A stretch of DNA of 64,000 nucleotides from Polychytrium aggregatum (lineage: Eukaryota > Chytridiomycota > Chytridiomycetes > Polychytriales), in NCBI RefSeq assembly GCF_025602895.1, contig NW_026516317.1, positions 83,438 through 147,437 of the forward strand, in the 5' to 3' direction. Positions 10,422 to 20,301 of the stretch are shown here, piece by piece. The notes beneath the pieces were generated by a model. The model was given only the letters and a program-made list of their open reading frames with translations, searched no databases and had not been told where the DNA came from. The translations under genes and the position numbers were made by a program. The number at the start of each line of letters is the position of its first letter. Position 1 is the first letter of the stretch.

Positions 10422-11983
10422 ATGACCGACGAAACCGCCTGGTGCGCATACAAGTTCCTTGCTCCGGGCGAGGCTATCGTGCCCGGACACACGGCCCTGA
10501 TTGTCTTGAACCAGCCAGTGTGTCGGCGCTCGGTGCTGGAGTCTGTTTGGCGCAACGGTAAAGAGGACTGCTTTGCTCGATCGCATGCTGAGCGGGTTCG
10601 GCCTTGGTTCAGGGGCACAGACAGGCAGCCCCGAAGGATCGCAAGCCATCCCCTCCGCAGCGCAGATGTGCCATATCGAAAGGCACGGACGCAGCGCAGG
10701 GATGATTGATAAGAGAACACGGAGAAGTGAAAGACCGAGGACAAGAGCAAAGGAGTGGCATTGGAGCGGCTCGCTGGGTGCTGACCATGTTTGTCTCTTG
10801 GATTTCTCAACTTCATTTCACGCACATACGGATGCCCAACATCGGATAGCGTCGCTGAGGATATGCGCCGACGGAGGAGCCAATCGACTCTTTGATGCCT
10901 TCGAGGACAACGTGCAGCGAGCCCTGTAAGACCCGTGCGGATATGGTGTCGGAGACGGCAACAGTGTCTACCTCACAACCCGACGCTCTTTGGATCTCTC
11001 CAGTCCAATGCCTCGCCCTGGGTTCCTGCTATTCACTCCTGCACCATTGCACAATCTCGGACCAACCAATCGATGCGCAGATTCATCCCAGACTACATCC
11101 GCGGAGATCTCGACTCGATTCGGCCCGAGGTCCGGGTCTGGTACGAGCAACAGGCGAGTTCATCTGTGATGCAGAGTCTTGGCGACACTCGAGTCTGCTC
11201 GCGTTCCAGCCCTCGATGCTGAACAGGCTTCATATTGATCCAGGGCGTCAGCGTTGGGGTTGTCGAGGATCAGTACTCCACCGACTTTCAGAAATGCCTG
11301 CATCTTCTGGGGCAGGTCGAGTCCGAGCGTGGAATCAAGGTTTGTGTGCGATGCTATGGAGGCGACGGATCTGCGTTGGACGATAGGATGGCCGTCCTGT
11401 CGCACCATCGTTCCGCTTCTGGTTGCTGGGCTGACTCTGGATTGCTCAGTTCGACAGGGTGCTCGTGCTCGGAGGAATCGGCGGCCGATTCGACCAGACA
11501 ATGCACAACATCCATGTCCTCCATCTCCTGGGGCGGTCGCGAGTGCTCTACATGATCAGCAACGAGTCGGTCTCGTTCTTGCTGATGCCGGTAATGCCTT
11601 GCACTGGGTTGATTCCATCCTTCTCACCACGCTTGCGGGCCAGGGTGGGTGGTGGGTGGTGGGTGGTGGGTGGTGGTGGTGCATACGAGGGAGACTGGTG
11701 GCAATAACGCCGTTCTGTCTGTGTCGGCCGATAGGGGAAGCATCGCATCGAATGCTCCAAGGCCATCGAAGGTCCGACCTGTGGAATCCTCCCCATCGGC
11801 ACCGCTGTCGCCAATGTGATTACGCACGGGCTCAAGTGGGATCTCGACGAAACCATGCCGTCGTCGTTTAGCCAGCTCGTGAGCACCTCGAACCAGTTCC
11901 CGGACGACTCTGGCCCGCAGCCACAGATTCATGTCGAGACCGACGCTCCTGTTGTGTGGACAGTCGAAGTGCATCTGTACTAG
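10422..11983 (+). CDS. THI80: Thiamin pyrophosphokinase
   Basis: Transfers pyrophosphate from ATP to thiamin to make the cofactor thiamin diphosphate in the cytosol. Six exons: 10422-10557, 10850-10925, 11081-11153, 11244-11315, 11450-11590 and 11735-11983. They total 747 bases, or 248 residues, within the family range. Family motifs appear in order: HTALIVLNQPV, RICADGGANRLFDAF, FIPDYIRGDLDSIRPEV (the acidic substrate/Mg site), VVEDQYSTDFQKCL, VLGGIGGRFDQTMHNIH, YMISNESVSFLL, GPTCGILPIG and THGLKWDL, then LVSTSNQ and a final VVWTVEVHLY. Intron 3 begins GCGAGT after CAG, so it is a GC-AG intron. Intron 5 carries a G-rich tandem repeat. Confidence 0.93.
11640..11682 (+). repeat. G-rich tandem repeat (GGGTGGTGGGT type) in TPK intron 5
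   Basis: Repeated GGGTGGTGGGTGG units on the coding strand within intron 5 of the thiamin pyrophosphokinase gene. The spacing of G tracts would allow G-quadruplex folding in the pre-mRNA. Confidence 0.7.
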
Positions 11984-12174
11984 CGAACACGGCCATGTTT
12001 CGGTGGGATCTCGCATCTGCACCGCATGGTCGCTTCGTCCGCACAATACAAGCCGCAATGCAATCGACGGCTGTATCGCCTGCACACAAACGGACGGCAT
12101 TGGCAAGCCCACGCTGGCTCAGAGAGCAGTTGAGCGCACTTTGGTATTGGCTAGCTGCACTTCATGACTTTGTT

Positions 12175-14247
12175 TCACGACACAGTTTCGTTTGCATCCC
12201 CATGCGCTCCATCGCTCGAATCCTCTCGTGCGATCTCGCTTGCGGATTCAGACTCGGATTCGCTTGTGTCGTCACTTGAATAGTCCGTTTGGCCAGCATC
12301 GTGGGCCGCAGAACCCGAGTCGCTGTCCAGGGGACCCGCTTGAAGCCTGCGAGCCTCCTCCAGGATCGCGATAATGCTTTCATTTTTGCGACTCTTTGCC
12401 AGCGCCAGCGCTTCTCCGCCAACTTGGTCGATTCGCACACCTCGGCTGATCAAGCGGCGGATCATGTCCTCATCGGACTCTTCGACAGCCGAGACAAGGA
12501 GCGAACCGTCGTCGGTGCCAAGGTTGAAGGGATTCGGCGAGTTCAAGGTGAGGAGATCCAGCATGAACAGGTCTCGGTTCCGGATCGCGGCCTTGACGGC
12601 TTGCCGACCGACGTAGCCATCGAGGGACATGGAGCACTTTTTGATCAGGAACAGGACGACCTGGACCCGCTTTTGGGCAACCGCGGTGATGAGGGCATCG
12701 TGGGCGTACATCGTATTGAAGCTGGCGCCGTCCCTTCGCAGCTGATCCAAGGCCCTGATATTGGAGGCTTGGGCAAGCCGCACCATGTGGCGGCGATTCA
12801 GCGATGCTTCGTCCTGGCCTTCCAGCGCGACGGCTTCTGTCGTCGTCTCGGGTGGGTTCGGGCCCGCGGTTGTCGTCAGCGTGGAGTCAGGCTCTCGCTC
12901 GGATTCGTCGGCATGCTCATCCTCGGCATTTGCGCTGGCAAAACTTGGAGGCGGGACTGCATGGTCAGGCATATTGGCAACTAGAAGCTCGATAATGCCC
13001 GTGCGTCCGTATTTCTTGGCAAAGGTGATGGCCTCGGCGCCATACCTGAGGAGACTGACGCCGGCGGTCAGAAAGTATATGACGATATCTTCGTATCCTT
13101 TGACGATGGCGTCGATCATGGCCTCGGCTCCATCCCGTCCACGAACATCGACGCCGAGACGGACGAGGACCTCGATCGTGTGAATGTCGCGCTTCTCGGC
13201 TGCTGTTCGGAGGCAGTACCGCCCGTCTTTGCGAGGGTCGAACCCGGTTCCGACAACGATCGGGGCGTCCGGGATCTGGATATAGGCCCCTGTCAGGATG
13301 TTGAGGTAGTAGCCGCGGTCGTTGAGGTACTTTACAATTTCGACAAGCCCGTCGCGGGTGGCAGTCCTCAGCAGAGCTTCGAAGCGCAAATCGTCCACGG
13401 GGGACTCGAACGAAACCAGCAGCTCCTGGAAGAGCTCGTCTTGCTTGCTGACGAGGGCCTCCGAGAGGGCCAGAATACCGACTTCGGCGACTGGGTAGCC
13501 CATCAGGATGAGCCATCGCACGCTCTCCAGGTCGCAGTCGGCAACGGCATTCAGGAGAAGCCCGCCATTGTCCCGCTGCAGGTTGTAGCGGCCCTCGGAG
13601 ATCAGCAGGTGGAACATGTCAAAGTCTCTCGTGCGGAGGGCGACTTGGACGGCGGCCTGGCCAACGTAGTGAACCAGGTCGCAGAGCGGCAGGAGATACA
13701 GGGCAACGTCCCGATGGCCAGCCTCCAGGGCCTTGACGAGCGCTTCGCCGCCGTGCAGACCGTTGGGTCGGAAGCCCTCGTCGACCAGCGTCGCTATGGT
13801 TTCGAAAGCCCCCTGCGAGGCCGCATTGACGAGGCACCGGCCTCCATGTCGATACAGAGGCGCACCTTTGTGGATGAGCAATCGGACGAGCGGTGGCGAT
13901 GTGTTTTGGGTGCGGTTGACGATTTCAAAGGCCTCGTTGGCGTTGAAGAGCTCGTTGTCGGCGGCTTTGAGGATGCTGATGGCCAGCCAGCTCATCCGGT
14001 TTTCCAGCGAAAGGGTCAGCAGCTCGGAAGGCGGGGTGGGCAGGCGCTGGAACAGCAGCGGCTCGAGCGAAGCCAGGGCATCCAGCTGGCCGAACTGGCT
14101 CTTCTCCAGCAACAGCGGTCCGTTGTCCAGCGCCCGGCGGATGTGTCTGCAACTTCGGGCGAGCTCCCTCAGTTGGGCAGGAGTCAGGTATCTGGCGATT
14201 TCGACCAGAACCTCGCTGGGAATTCGGTATATGTGCATTGCGTCCAT
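12175..14247 (-). CDS. F-box plus ankyrin-like repeat protein
   Basis: An intronless frame. The likely start is the ATG at 14247, because the next residues MDAMHIYRIPSEVLVEIARY begin an F-box-like segment (IPSEVLVEIARYLTPAQLRELARSCRHI). The frame is open further upstream to 14550, so a longer protein is possible. The rest consists of ankyrin-like units of about 30-33 residues, for example LVNAASQGAFETIATLVDEG, ALVKALEAGHRDVALYLL, CLRTAAEKRDIHTIEVLVR and SLLVSAVEESDEDMIRRLI. An acidic linker (about residues 530-580 of the longer frame) and a Ser/Asp/Glu-rich tail break the repeats. F-box/ankyrin proteins usually act as substrate adaptors for SCF ubiquitin ligases; the substrate is unknown. Confidence 0.75.
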   Translation of the reverse strand: MDAMHIYRIPSEVLVEIARYLTPAQLRELARSCRHIRRALDNGPLLLEKSQFGQLDALASLEPLLFQRLPTPPSELLTLSLENRMSWLAISILKAADNELFNANEAFEIVNRTQNTSPPLVRLLIHKGAPLYRHGGRCLVNAASQGAFETIATLVDEGFRPNGLHGGEALVKALEAGHRDVALYLLPLCDLVHYVGQAAVQVALRTRDFDMFHLLISEGRYNLQRDNGGLLLNAVADCDLESVRWLILMGYPVAEVGILALSEALVSKQDELFQELLVSFESPVDDLRFEALLRTATRDGLVEIVKYLNDRGYYLNILTGAYIQIPDAPIVVGTGFDPRKDGRYCLRTAAEKRDIHTIEVLVRLGVDVRGRDGAEAMIDAIVKGYEDIVIYFLTAGVSLLRYGAEAITFAKKYGRTGIIELLVANMPDHAVPPPSFASANAEDEHADESEREPDSTLTTTAGPNPPETTTEAVALEGQDEASLNRRHMVRLAQASNIRALDQLRRDGASFNTMYAHDALITAVAQKRVQVVLFLIKKCSMSLDGYVGRQAVKAAIRNRDLFMLDLLTLNSPNPFNLGTDDGSLLVSAVEESDEDMIRRLISRGVRIDQVGGEALALAKSRKNESIIAILEEARRLQAGPLDSDSGSAAHDAGQTDYSSDDTSESESESASEIAREDSSDGAHGDANETVS

Positions 14248-15394
14248 CGAAGCCAGATGTGAAGGCTGGCCGACCAGTGCCGGGGGGGGGGAGGGACCGG
14301 CGAAGAGCCAGGGGAAGCCGAGACGGAACCACATCCGTTCGGGCGCCAGCAGACTCATCCGTTTCGGGCGACCACGAACCATGAACGTGCTCACCACGAA
14401 CCAGGCCGATCGCACAGCCAGCAGCGGGTGTCCCAGAGCCGCCACCACACCGCAGCCGCGGGACGCTCTTCCTCGCCGAGCGACAGAATCTTGTGAGCGA
14501 AGCGGATTCATGCTGGCACAGGCTGGTCCATGCGGTAGATTATCGGCCAAACGGTCGGCCAGGGCAGCCGCGAGGTGCTACCGCAGTATTATGCGAACGC
14601 AAGTGATATACAGACGCACCAGCAGTGCAAGCTCCCGACCGGCGGTGGCGGCTGGCGAATCCAGTGGCCCTTGGGATCTGCACATCGGCCAGGGGTGTCA
14701 ATAACAGGCATCGATCGGCTGGCACGGCACTCTGCGTTGCATACCCGAGCTACTCACTCATCGGGAAGTTGGGCCATTCCGACAGCACCAGCGCCTCGCA
14801 AATGCTCGATCCGAGAGCGGATCAGGCTGAGCTGGCGCAGAAACGGCAGACACCGGCTCCGGAATCGATCGATGTGATTGTGGTGTCGACGGAGCAGGAA
14901 CGATGCCAGTGCCTGGCTTTGGACACAGCTTCGACCGGCGGTTGGTGGTCTTGCCATCGACATCGAGGCATCCGGGTAGTTGCTGCGTGGATCACTCACG
15001 CGGTAATCGGCTGCTTGCCGAAACCACCGGGATTCCATCCCATCCGAGCCTAGGACGCCCCTTTCTGCAGCAAGAAGCTGCTTTGATGCAACCATTTCTG
15101 GGATTGTTTCAACCAGGGCTGCAGCAAACTCGAGAATCTGTGAAATGGAAGCCACAAGGACGATAAGAATGCAGCGACGCAGCCTACGGCCACCAGGCTC
15201 GGAATCGCAAGGTGGCAGGATGAAAGGGAATAGAGAGGCTGCCTCGGGTGCTTGTGCTGTACCTGATGCGCTTTGTCGACATCGGGACCAGAGTCATCGG
15301 TCCGATACACCGATGTCAGCAACTGACGGTGGCGATGGTGGTGGTGTTAGAGGCAGTTGCCATGCTGTAGAATTGTCCATCGACGAGGGCATCA
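14248..15394. other. Intergenic, one weak small minus-strand frame
   Basis: This stretch contains the promoter of the F-box gene, with a poly-G run at 14281-14290. A possible small minus-strand gene begins near 15322 (MLTSVYRTDDSGPDVDKAHQ, then a GTACAG donor) and continues through a hydrophobic IPSLVAVGCVAAFLSSLW segment. No consistent exon chain or family was found, so I do not call it as a gene. Confidence 0.35.
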
Positions 15395-16687
15395 TCATCG
15401 TGCTGATTGTGTTTGATCATCATGCGCATCGGCAATCCGCCGGCTTACCCTCAGCTGCCATGCTTCGAAGCGCTCTTGCGGCCTCAAACCACACAGACTG
15501 TTGCGGGCCAGAATCACATTCCCAGGATCCGACACATAGTCCATTCGGGATTTGTGCAGCTGAAACAGCACCACCGGATGTCGTCGCGGCGGAATCTTCT
15601 GCGCATTCGGAGTCGGTGTCTTTGCTGCCAACGGATTCGATTGTCTCGAGCGAATGACGCTTGCGTTGAGTGGATATCGCATCGCTGATGCACGGCCGAT
15701 CTCAGGCGACCCCGAATCGTCTCCGGGAAGATGGCGCTGCGAGGGAGGCCCGGGGCGCTTCATCCTCTGACCCGACATTTTGAGCTTAACCGAGATCGGG
15801 GTCTGCAGTCGATTTCCAGTGCCGGACAGAGGACCTTCTGACTGGCTCTGTGCACCGATGCGTCCCAAGGCACTGGGCCCGGGTTCGGATATGCTCTCGC
15901 CCAGGTCGTCGCAGCGCATACGATCTGGATCATCCACATCCATACTGTCTCCATCTCGCCGCTGAGGCGTCTCGGCATCGCTTGGTTGCGCTGGGACAGC
16001 ACGCTGGCTTCTCCGTTGTCCGCCTCGGGCTCCTCGTCGGCATCGCCGCAAGCGGGGGGTTCCAGCCCCAACGCCGGGCTTGGTATCAAGATGGGTTTTG
16101 TGAAGATGGCTTCTAAGATGGCACGCAGAGGTCAGGTAGCTCCGATGCACCCGGGCGAGGTACTCGGCCGAATTCAGATGGAGCTGGATGTCATACTAAA
16201 CGGTTGCAATCCGGATCAAGCGTCAGAGGAGCTGCACCAGCCCTTCGTTGTCGATAACAGCAGCGCAGATCACCAAGCTAAGATGCGATCGCGCAAGCAC
16301 GAGTCGTCACTGATGGGATAGAGTCTTACAGTTCGGGTCTGGTTGGCAATCTGCAGAGCAGCAGTGGAAGCGAAGCCACATGCAGCACATTCCACATCCT
16401 GAGCAGGGAGGAGCGCAAGACAGCCTGGGCATGGATAGAGGCCGTGGCGGCAGGCAGGGCTGCAGTCGACGAACATGCCAATGCACAATGTCAGCATCGA
16501 GGCGAAAAGATCGATGGTGCTGCCGACGACAGGAGCTCAGCGGGATCAGCACCCACCATCGCAGCGAGAGGAAGACACTGGCGCCGCTTTGAGCCGGGGA
16601 GAACTGGACGACCCTCTCATCAAGCAGAGCGGCAAATGCAAGCTCGTGGTGCTGGCAGGCCGGATGCGGACATAGAAGCCGGACCAT
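15395..16687 (-). CDS. Hypothetical Cys-rich protein with zinc-ribbon-like pairs
   Basis: Three exons fit splice consensus. Exon 1 runs from the ATG at 16687 through MVRLLCPHPACQHHELAF to a donor (GTGGGT) near 16556. Exon 2, after a TGCAG acceptor at about 16463, encodes CRHGLYPCPGCLALLP and VECAACGF, i.e. two CxxC pairs that could bind zinc. Exon 3, after TTTAG at about 16196, encodes YDIQLHLNSAEYLARVHRS, an Arg/Ser/Pro-rich disordered middle and an ordered C-terminus (PVVLFQLHKSRMDYVSDPG, LRPQERFEAWQLRVSRR), with the stop at 15395. I do not recognise the family. The Fanzor element at 16769 sits only 82 bases upstream of the start codon, in what should be the promoter or 5'UTR. Confidence 0.5.
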
Positions 16688-16768
16688 GTCGTCGCAGCGA
16701 GGGGCAGCGATGCAGATCAAGAGGAAACCCGGCAGTGGGCGATGCGGAGTCCAAGAAAGCCTCGCCGT

Positions 16769-16800
16769 TACAGCGTATCCACTAAAAAACGGGACACCCA
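16769..16800 (+). repeat. Left terminal inverted repeat, copy 1
   Basis: TACAG followed by a stretch containing TAAAAAACGGGACACCC. The same end occurs at 42721-42690 (minus strand), 62487-62518 and, more diverged, 48117-48085. Confidence 0.85.
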
Positions 16801-16853
16801 GGGTTTTGACCATTGATCAATATTTTGTTACCCAAAACCATCGCGCGCTGGCC

Positions 16854-17658
16854 ATGACCATTCGCCACACATCCGATTTTCGCACCGCCGCATTGCGATG
16901 CTACGACCTCATCCATAGCCTGCGTAAGGTCGCCTCCATATTCAGTGTATCCAAGAGCACCATCCATCGATGGCACCGAGGATGCAAGCTGGATGACCCA
17001 TCCCGGGTCCCAGCTCGCAGATCCACTTTCTTCGAGCAGGCATGTCCAGTCATTCGCACCCTGATTGAACAGGACCCGTTCCAGACTGGTCCTGTGTTGC
17101 GATGCAAGCTCGAGTCCATCCTCCAGAGGAAAGTTTCACTCTCACTCTGCCACACTGCCCTACAGCGAGCAGGTCTCTCACACAAGAGTGCAACACACCT
17201 CTACAAGTCCAAGCGACTGGATGAGCGAGTGGCACAGTTCAGGAACCAGGTCCGCTCCATCGACCCGCGGCGATTCGTTTTTGTCGATGAGACGGGGATC
17301 AGGAGATCCATTTTCCCTCTTTACGGATACTCACCGAAGGGTTCCGCTTCGCCAGCGCAATCACATGAAACACAAGTCTGTCTCGGCTGCATTTGCCATC
17401 AACCACTCTGGTGTGCTGCATCGGATGTACATCCCCACATCATTCAAGACACACTCGATGGTCGAGTTCTTTGAGCGAGCGAGCTTCCCAGACGACTCTG
17501 TGATTGTAATGGACAATGTCAGCATGCACAAGACAATGGCTGTCCTGGACTGCATCGAGCGCCGAGGATGGTCAATGATCTTCACCCCACCTGCCTCGCC
17601 CGACTTCAATCCCATCGAGAACTTCTTTGGGGTTGAGTCCCCACCGCTTTGGGGTTGA
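16854..17658 (+). pseudogene. Tc1/mariner (IS630-type) DD34E transposase, frameshifted
   Basis: The likely original start is the ATG at 16854 (MTIRHTSDFRTAALRCYDLI). An N-terminal helix-turn-helix (LRKVASIFSVSKSTIHRWHR) is followed by a second HTH-like region and a DDE core: FVFVDETG (first Asp), VIVMDNVSMH (second Asp) and SPDFNPIENFF (Glu). Exactly 34 residues separate the second Asp and the Glu. Near 17340, two bases are missing relative to copy 2 (GAAGGG then TTCCGC instead of CGTCCC), which shifts the frame. The C-terminus stops after NFFGVESPPLWG, right after the catalytic Glu, where most family members continue for tens of residues. It is therefore probably inactive. Confidence 0.85.
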
Positions 17659-17693
17659 GTTCCTCCAATTTGGGGTTGTCCCTCCAATCAAGC
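17628..17693 (+). repeat. Short tandem repeat at the transposase-Fanzor junction
   Basis: Three units beginning TTTGGGGTTG follow the catalytic Glu codon of the transposase. Copy 2 (about 42065-42110, minus strand) has only two related units. It marks the join between the two genes of the element. Confidence 0.7.
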
Positions 17694-17793
17694 CGCCGTT
17701 CTCACGTTCACATCCCTGGCTTGAACCTCTCGGCGATTTTTGAACAGGGTCACTTCCCCAACCAGCCCGCAACGACGGGCTCCTGCTCTCGGG

Positions 17794-17800
17794 TATAAAT
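17794..17800 (+). promoter_or_regulatory. TATA box of Fanzor gene, copy 1
   Basis: TATAAAT lies 129 bases upstream of the Fanzor ATG in a short leader. The same box is conserved in copy 2, so the Fanzor probably has its own promoter and does not depend on transposase read-through. Confidence 0.55.
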
Positions 17801-17928
17801 GCCACACCTTCGTCCTGCTGCTTTCTTCCCTCATCTCGCCTTGATCTGATCATCGCGCTATTGTACGATAAAGAGAAGTCTCTGTTCTGACCAGTACCAC
17901 TGGCAGGCATCCAGCATCCTCTGCCCCC

Positions 17929-20301
17929 ATGCCTCCGAAGCGTAAGGGTACCGGTGATGGCCAGCCTCGGCCACCCAGGCCCAAGAAAGCCAAGTCACAG
18001 TCGGAGCCTGTCTCTTGTTCGTATTCTGATCCCACGCATGCTTGGTCGTCTGTTGCTCCGTCGCTCACCACCACTGCTTCTGCAGATCCAATGGATGTCG
18101 ATCCCACCGAGCCTGGTCCATCTACTTCCTCGAGTACCGGCAAGCGATGTCGCCAGTGCGATGGTACCGATCACGAACGTTGCAACACCAACAAGTGTCC
18201 CGAATACCGGCCCCTCAAGAGCTCTGTCGTCCCACTCGTGGATGGAAGGTCATCCGCCCCTCAGTTCAGCTGCTTCAAGCAGACGATGGATGGCTGTTGT
18301 CTCAATCCCGCTCTCCGCGACAAGATCCAGGCCACCGTCGAGGCCATGACCCAGATCCAGTTCGAGGCATCCAGGCTGCTCAACCTGCACATCCTCCGGT
18401 GCATCGAGCAGGATATTCCCGTCCCCGTCATCTCCAGGGCCACCCCTGCTTTCATCCGCCAGTGCTTTAAGATCGTCCAGGACGGTGCCCTCTCCCCGAC
18501 AGGGGACAATGAGAAATACAACGAGCATCTGGTCGCTTCCTTTCGCGACTATCAGACCACTCGGCACGCAGACCTGCCTCCGGCCCCTTGTCTGCCTGAT
18601 GGTGCTCACAGTCAGCTTCTCACCCTGGCTGTCAATGCCTATGCTACCAACTGCACCACCCACCTCAACCTGGCCTACTGGAGACTCCTTCGTCGCTTCT
18701 GTGCTGCCGTCTTCCCAGACAACAAACACAAGCACGACGCCATCGAGGTCTGTCTTGAGCACTTCGAGAAACCAGGGCAGACACCACCCAAGGCCGATAT
18801 CGAGTTCCTCTATCCCGAGTTTGGCCACATCCTGGACGAGTTTCGGTACAGCAACGACCAGGACCGCTTCCGGGCCCTCCATCGCCTCTCACACCATGTG
18901 GGAATCCTCGCCCGAGACAAGATGGTCGACAATGTCCACAAGTGGATCGACTGTGACATGCCCGCCCTCCGAGTCACCGAGTTGCAGCGCCAGGCCAAGC
19001 TGGACAAGCTCACTACCCAAGGCATTCTCTCCGACGACAAGAGGTTCACCACGGCCAAGTCTGAGCTCGGCACCACCAAGTCCAAGATCAACAAGCTGGC
19101 ATCCAGGATCAACTGGGCACTGAAGCAGCTCGCCGTCGACACTCCTCCGGCCGTGTGCACGATGGTTCCTCTATGCACTGCAAGGGCCAAGTATGTCAAG
19201 ATTGACACGGTCACTCTCTGGGAACTCCTGGGTCCAAAGAAGCGCCTTGGCCTCACCCGGGACATGCTCAAGGAAGAAGGTGAGGACGGTGTCAACAACC
19301 AGGATCGTCTCTGGCGCAGTTGCTTCAAGCTGCGTAGTTCCCTCTTCCAAGAGCGGGACGTGAACAAGAAGCTGTTCAACTACGAGATCAGCACCGATGG
19401 CATTGGATGCACCATCGGTCTCGTCAAGTTTCTGCCTCGAACCGATCGCACCGAGACCATCGAGCCTCCTCCGACTGCCGAGCAACGCATCCAGACCCAC
19501 ATCGGCAACCCAGACCCCAACCGCACCACTTGGATTGGAATCGATCCTGGAGTCGGCTCCATCTTCACGGCGGTCATCCAAGCACCGGGCCACCAAGACG
19601 AGGTGGTCTCGTTCTCCAATGGCCACTACCAGCACATGTGTGGCCATACGTCCAACACCAAGTGGCACAACACCATGAAGTATCGACTCAGCATCGAGAC
19701 CTGGATGTCGACCACCCCCTCGCCCAAGGTGTCGTCCTCGGAGGCTTTCAAGATCCATCTCACCCATGTCCTGCAACCGGAGCTGCGAGTGCAGCTCGAT
19801 TTCCACCTTGGCAAGAAGGCCCGTCACCATCGCTTCACGGGCCACAAGAGGCGCCAAGTGGCCGTCGACAGGATGTGCAAGGCCGTCCTGAAGCACGCCC
19901 CGATACGGACCGATGTGGTGATCGCCTTTGGCAATGCGTCATGGCGACAGGGCAAGGGCTATGCATCCAGCCCTCGGAGGCAGCGGTTTGCTCGGTACTT
20001 TGAGCAATTCGAGCACCACCGACGCCGTCCCAATCACCATCATGGAAGCGTCAAGGTGGCCTCGACGAACGAGTTCAACACCTCGCAGGTGTGCTCCAAG
20101 TGCCTGGAGCCAGTTCGGTTGGAAGGACTCGATGCGCCCAGTATTGCGAATTCCCACTTTGTCAGGAGCTGCAAGAATCCCAGCTGCCAGACAGTGTGGA
20201 ATCGCGACGTCAATGCGGCGCGCAACATGATCACAGTATGCAGGTCGATTGTGGAGATCGGAGAGCGACCGGCGGTCTTCACTCGGAGGCTGCCAAAGTG
20301 A
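17929..20301 (+). CDS. Fanzor RNA-guided nuclease (TnpB-like), copy 1, intact
   Basis: A 790-residue intronless protein. The N-terminus has basic nuclear-localisation-like clusters (PPKRK, RPKKAK), a disordered stretch and a Cys/His cluster (C74, C77, H82, C85, C90). A helical region follows, then the RuvC core: RuvC-I WIGIDPGVGS with D539; VVIAFGNASW, where the usual RuvC-II Glu position is G668; NEFNTSQVCSKC with E715 as the probable relocated Glu; a zinc ribbon from C722/C725 and C748/C753; and RuvC-III WNRDVNAARNM with D760. Fanzors are eukaryotic relatives of TnpB that cut DNA guided by an RNA made from the transposon right end. The frame has no stop or shift although the adjacent transposase is dead. 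It is about 94% identical by eye to copy 2. Confidence 0.93.
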   Translation: MPPKRKGTGDGQPRPPRPKKAKSQSEPVSCSYSDPTHAWSSVAPSLTTTASADPMDVDPTEPGPSTSSSTGKRCRQCDGTDHERCNTNKCPEYRPLKSSVVPLVDGRSSAPQFSCFKQTMDGCCLNPALRDKIQATVEAMTQIQFEASRLLNLHILRCIEQDIPVPVISRATPAFIRQCFKIVQDGALSPTGDNEKYNEHLVASFRDYQTTRHADLPPAPCLPDGAHSQLLTLAVNAYATNCTTHLNLAYWRLLRRFCAAVFPDNKHKHDAIEVCLEHFEKPGQTPPKADIEFLYPEFGHILDEFRYSNDQDRFRALHRLSHHVGILARDKMVDNVHKWIDCDMPALRVTELQRQAKLDKLTTQGILSDDKRFTTAKSELGTTKSKINKLASRINWALKQLAVDTPPAVCTMVPLCTARAKYVKIDTVTLWELLGPKKRLGLTRDMLKEEGEDGVNNQDRLWRSCFKLRSSLFQERDVNKKLFNYEISTDGIGCTIGLVKFLPRTDRTETIEPPPTAEQRIQTHIGNPDPNRTTWIGIDPGVGSIFTAVIQAPGHQDEVVSFSNGHYQHMCGHTSNTKWHNTMKYRLSIETWMSTTPSPKVSSSEAFKIHLTHVLQPELRVQLDFHLGKKARHHRFTGHKRRQVAVDRMCKAVLKHAPIRTDVVIAFGNASWRQGKGYASSPRRQRFARYFEQFEHHRRRPNHHHGSVKVASTNEFNTSQVCSKCLEPVRLEGLDAPSIANSHFVRSCKNPSCQTVWNRDVNAARNMITVCRSIVEIGERPAVFTRRLPK

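Noticed and set aside
9768-10649. Long minus-strand frame with a poly-Leu stretch
   Set aside because: Produced by the AGCAGCAGA microsatellite; no motif, and it overlaps the thiamin pyrophosphokinase start.
10558-10849. Possible thiamin-pyrophosphate riboswitch in the first TPK intron
   Set aside because: No CUGAGA/GAACCUGAU-type conserved core could be found in the intron.
12175-14704. Plus-strand frames of 323-360 codons across the ankyrin gene
   Set aside because: Antisense shadows; the minus frame has clear F-box and ankyrin patterns.
17850-20300. Antisense and alternative frames inside the Fanzor genes
   Set aside because: They mirror between both copies because the DNA is similar; none has a protein motif.
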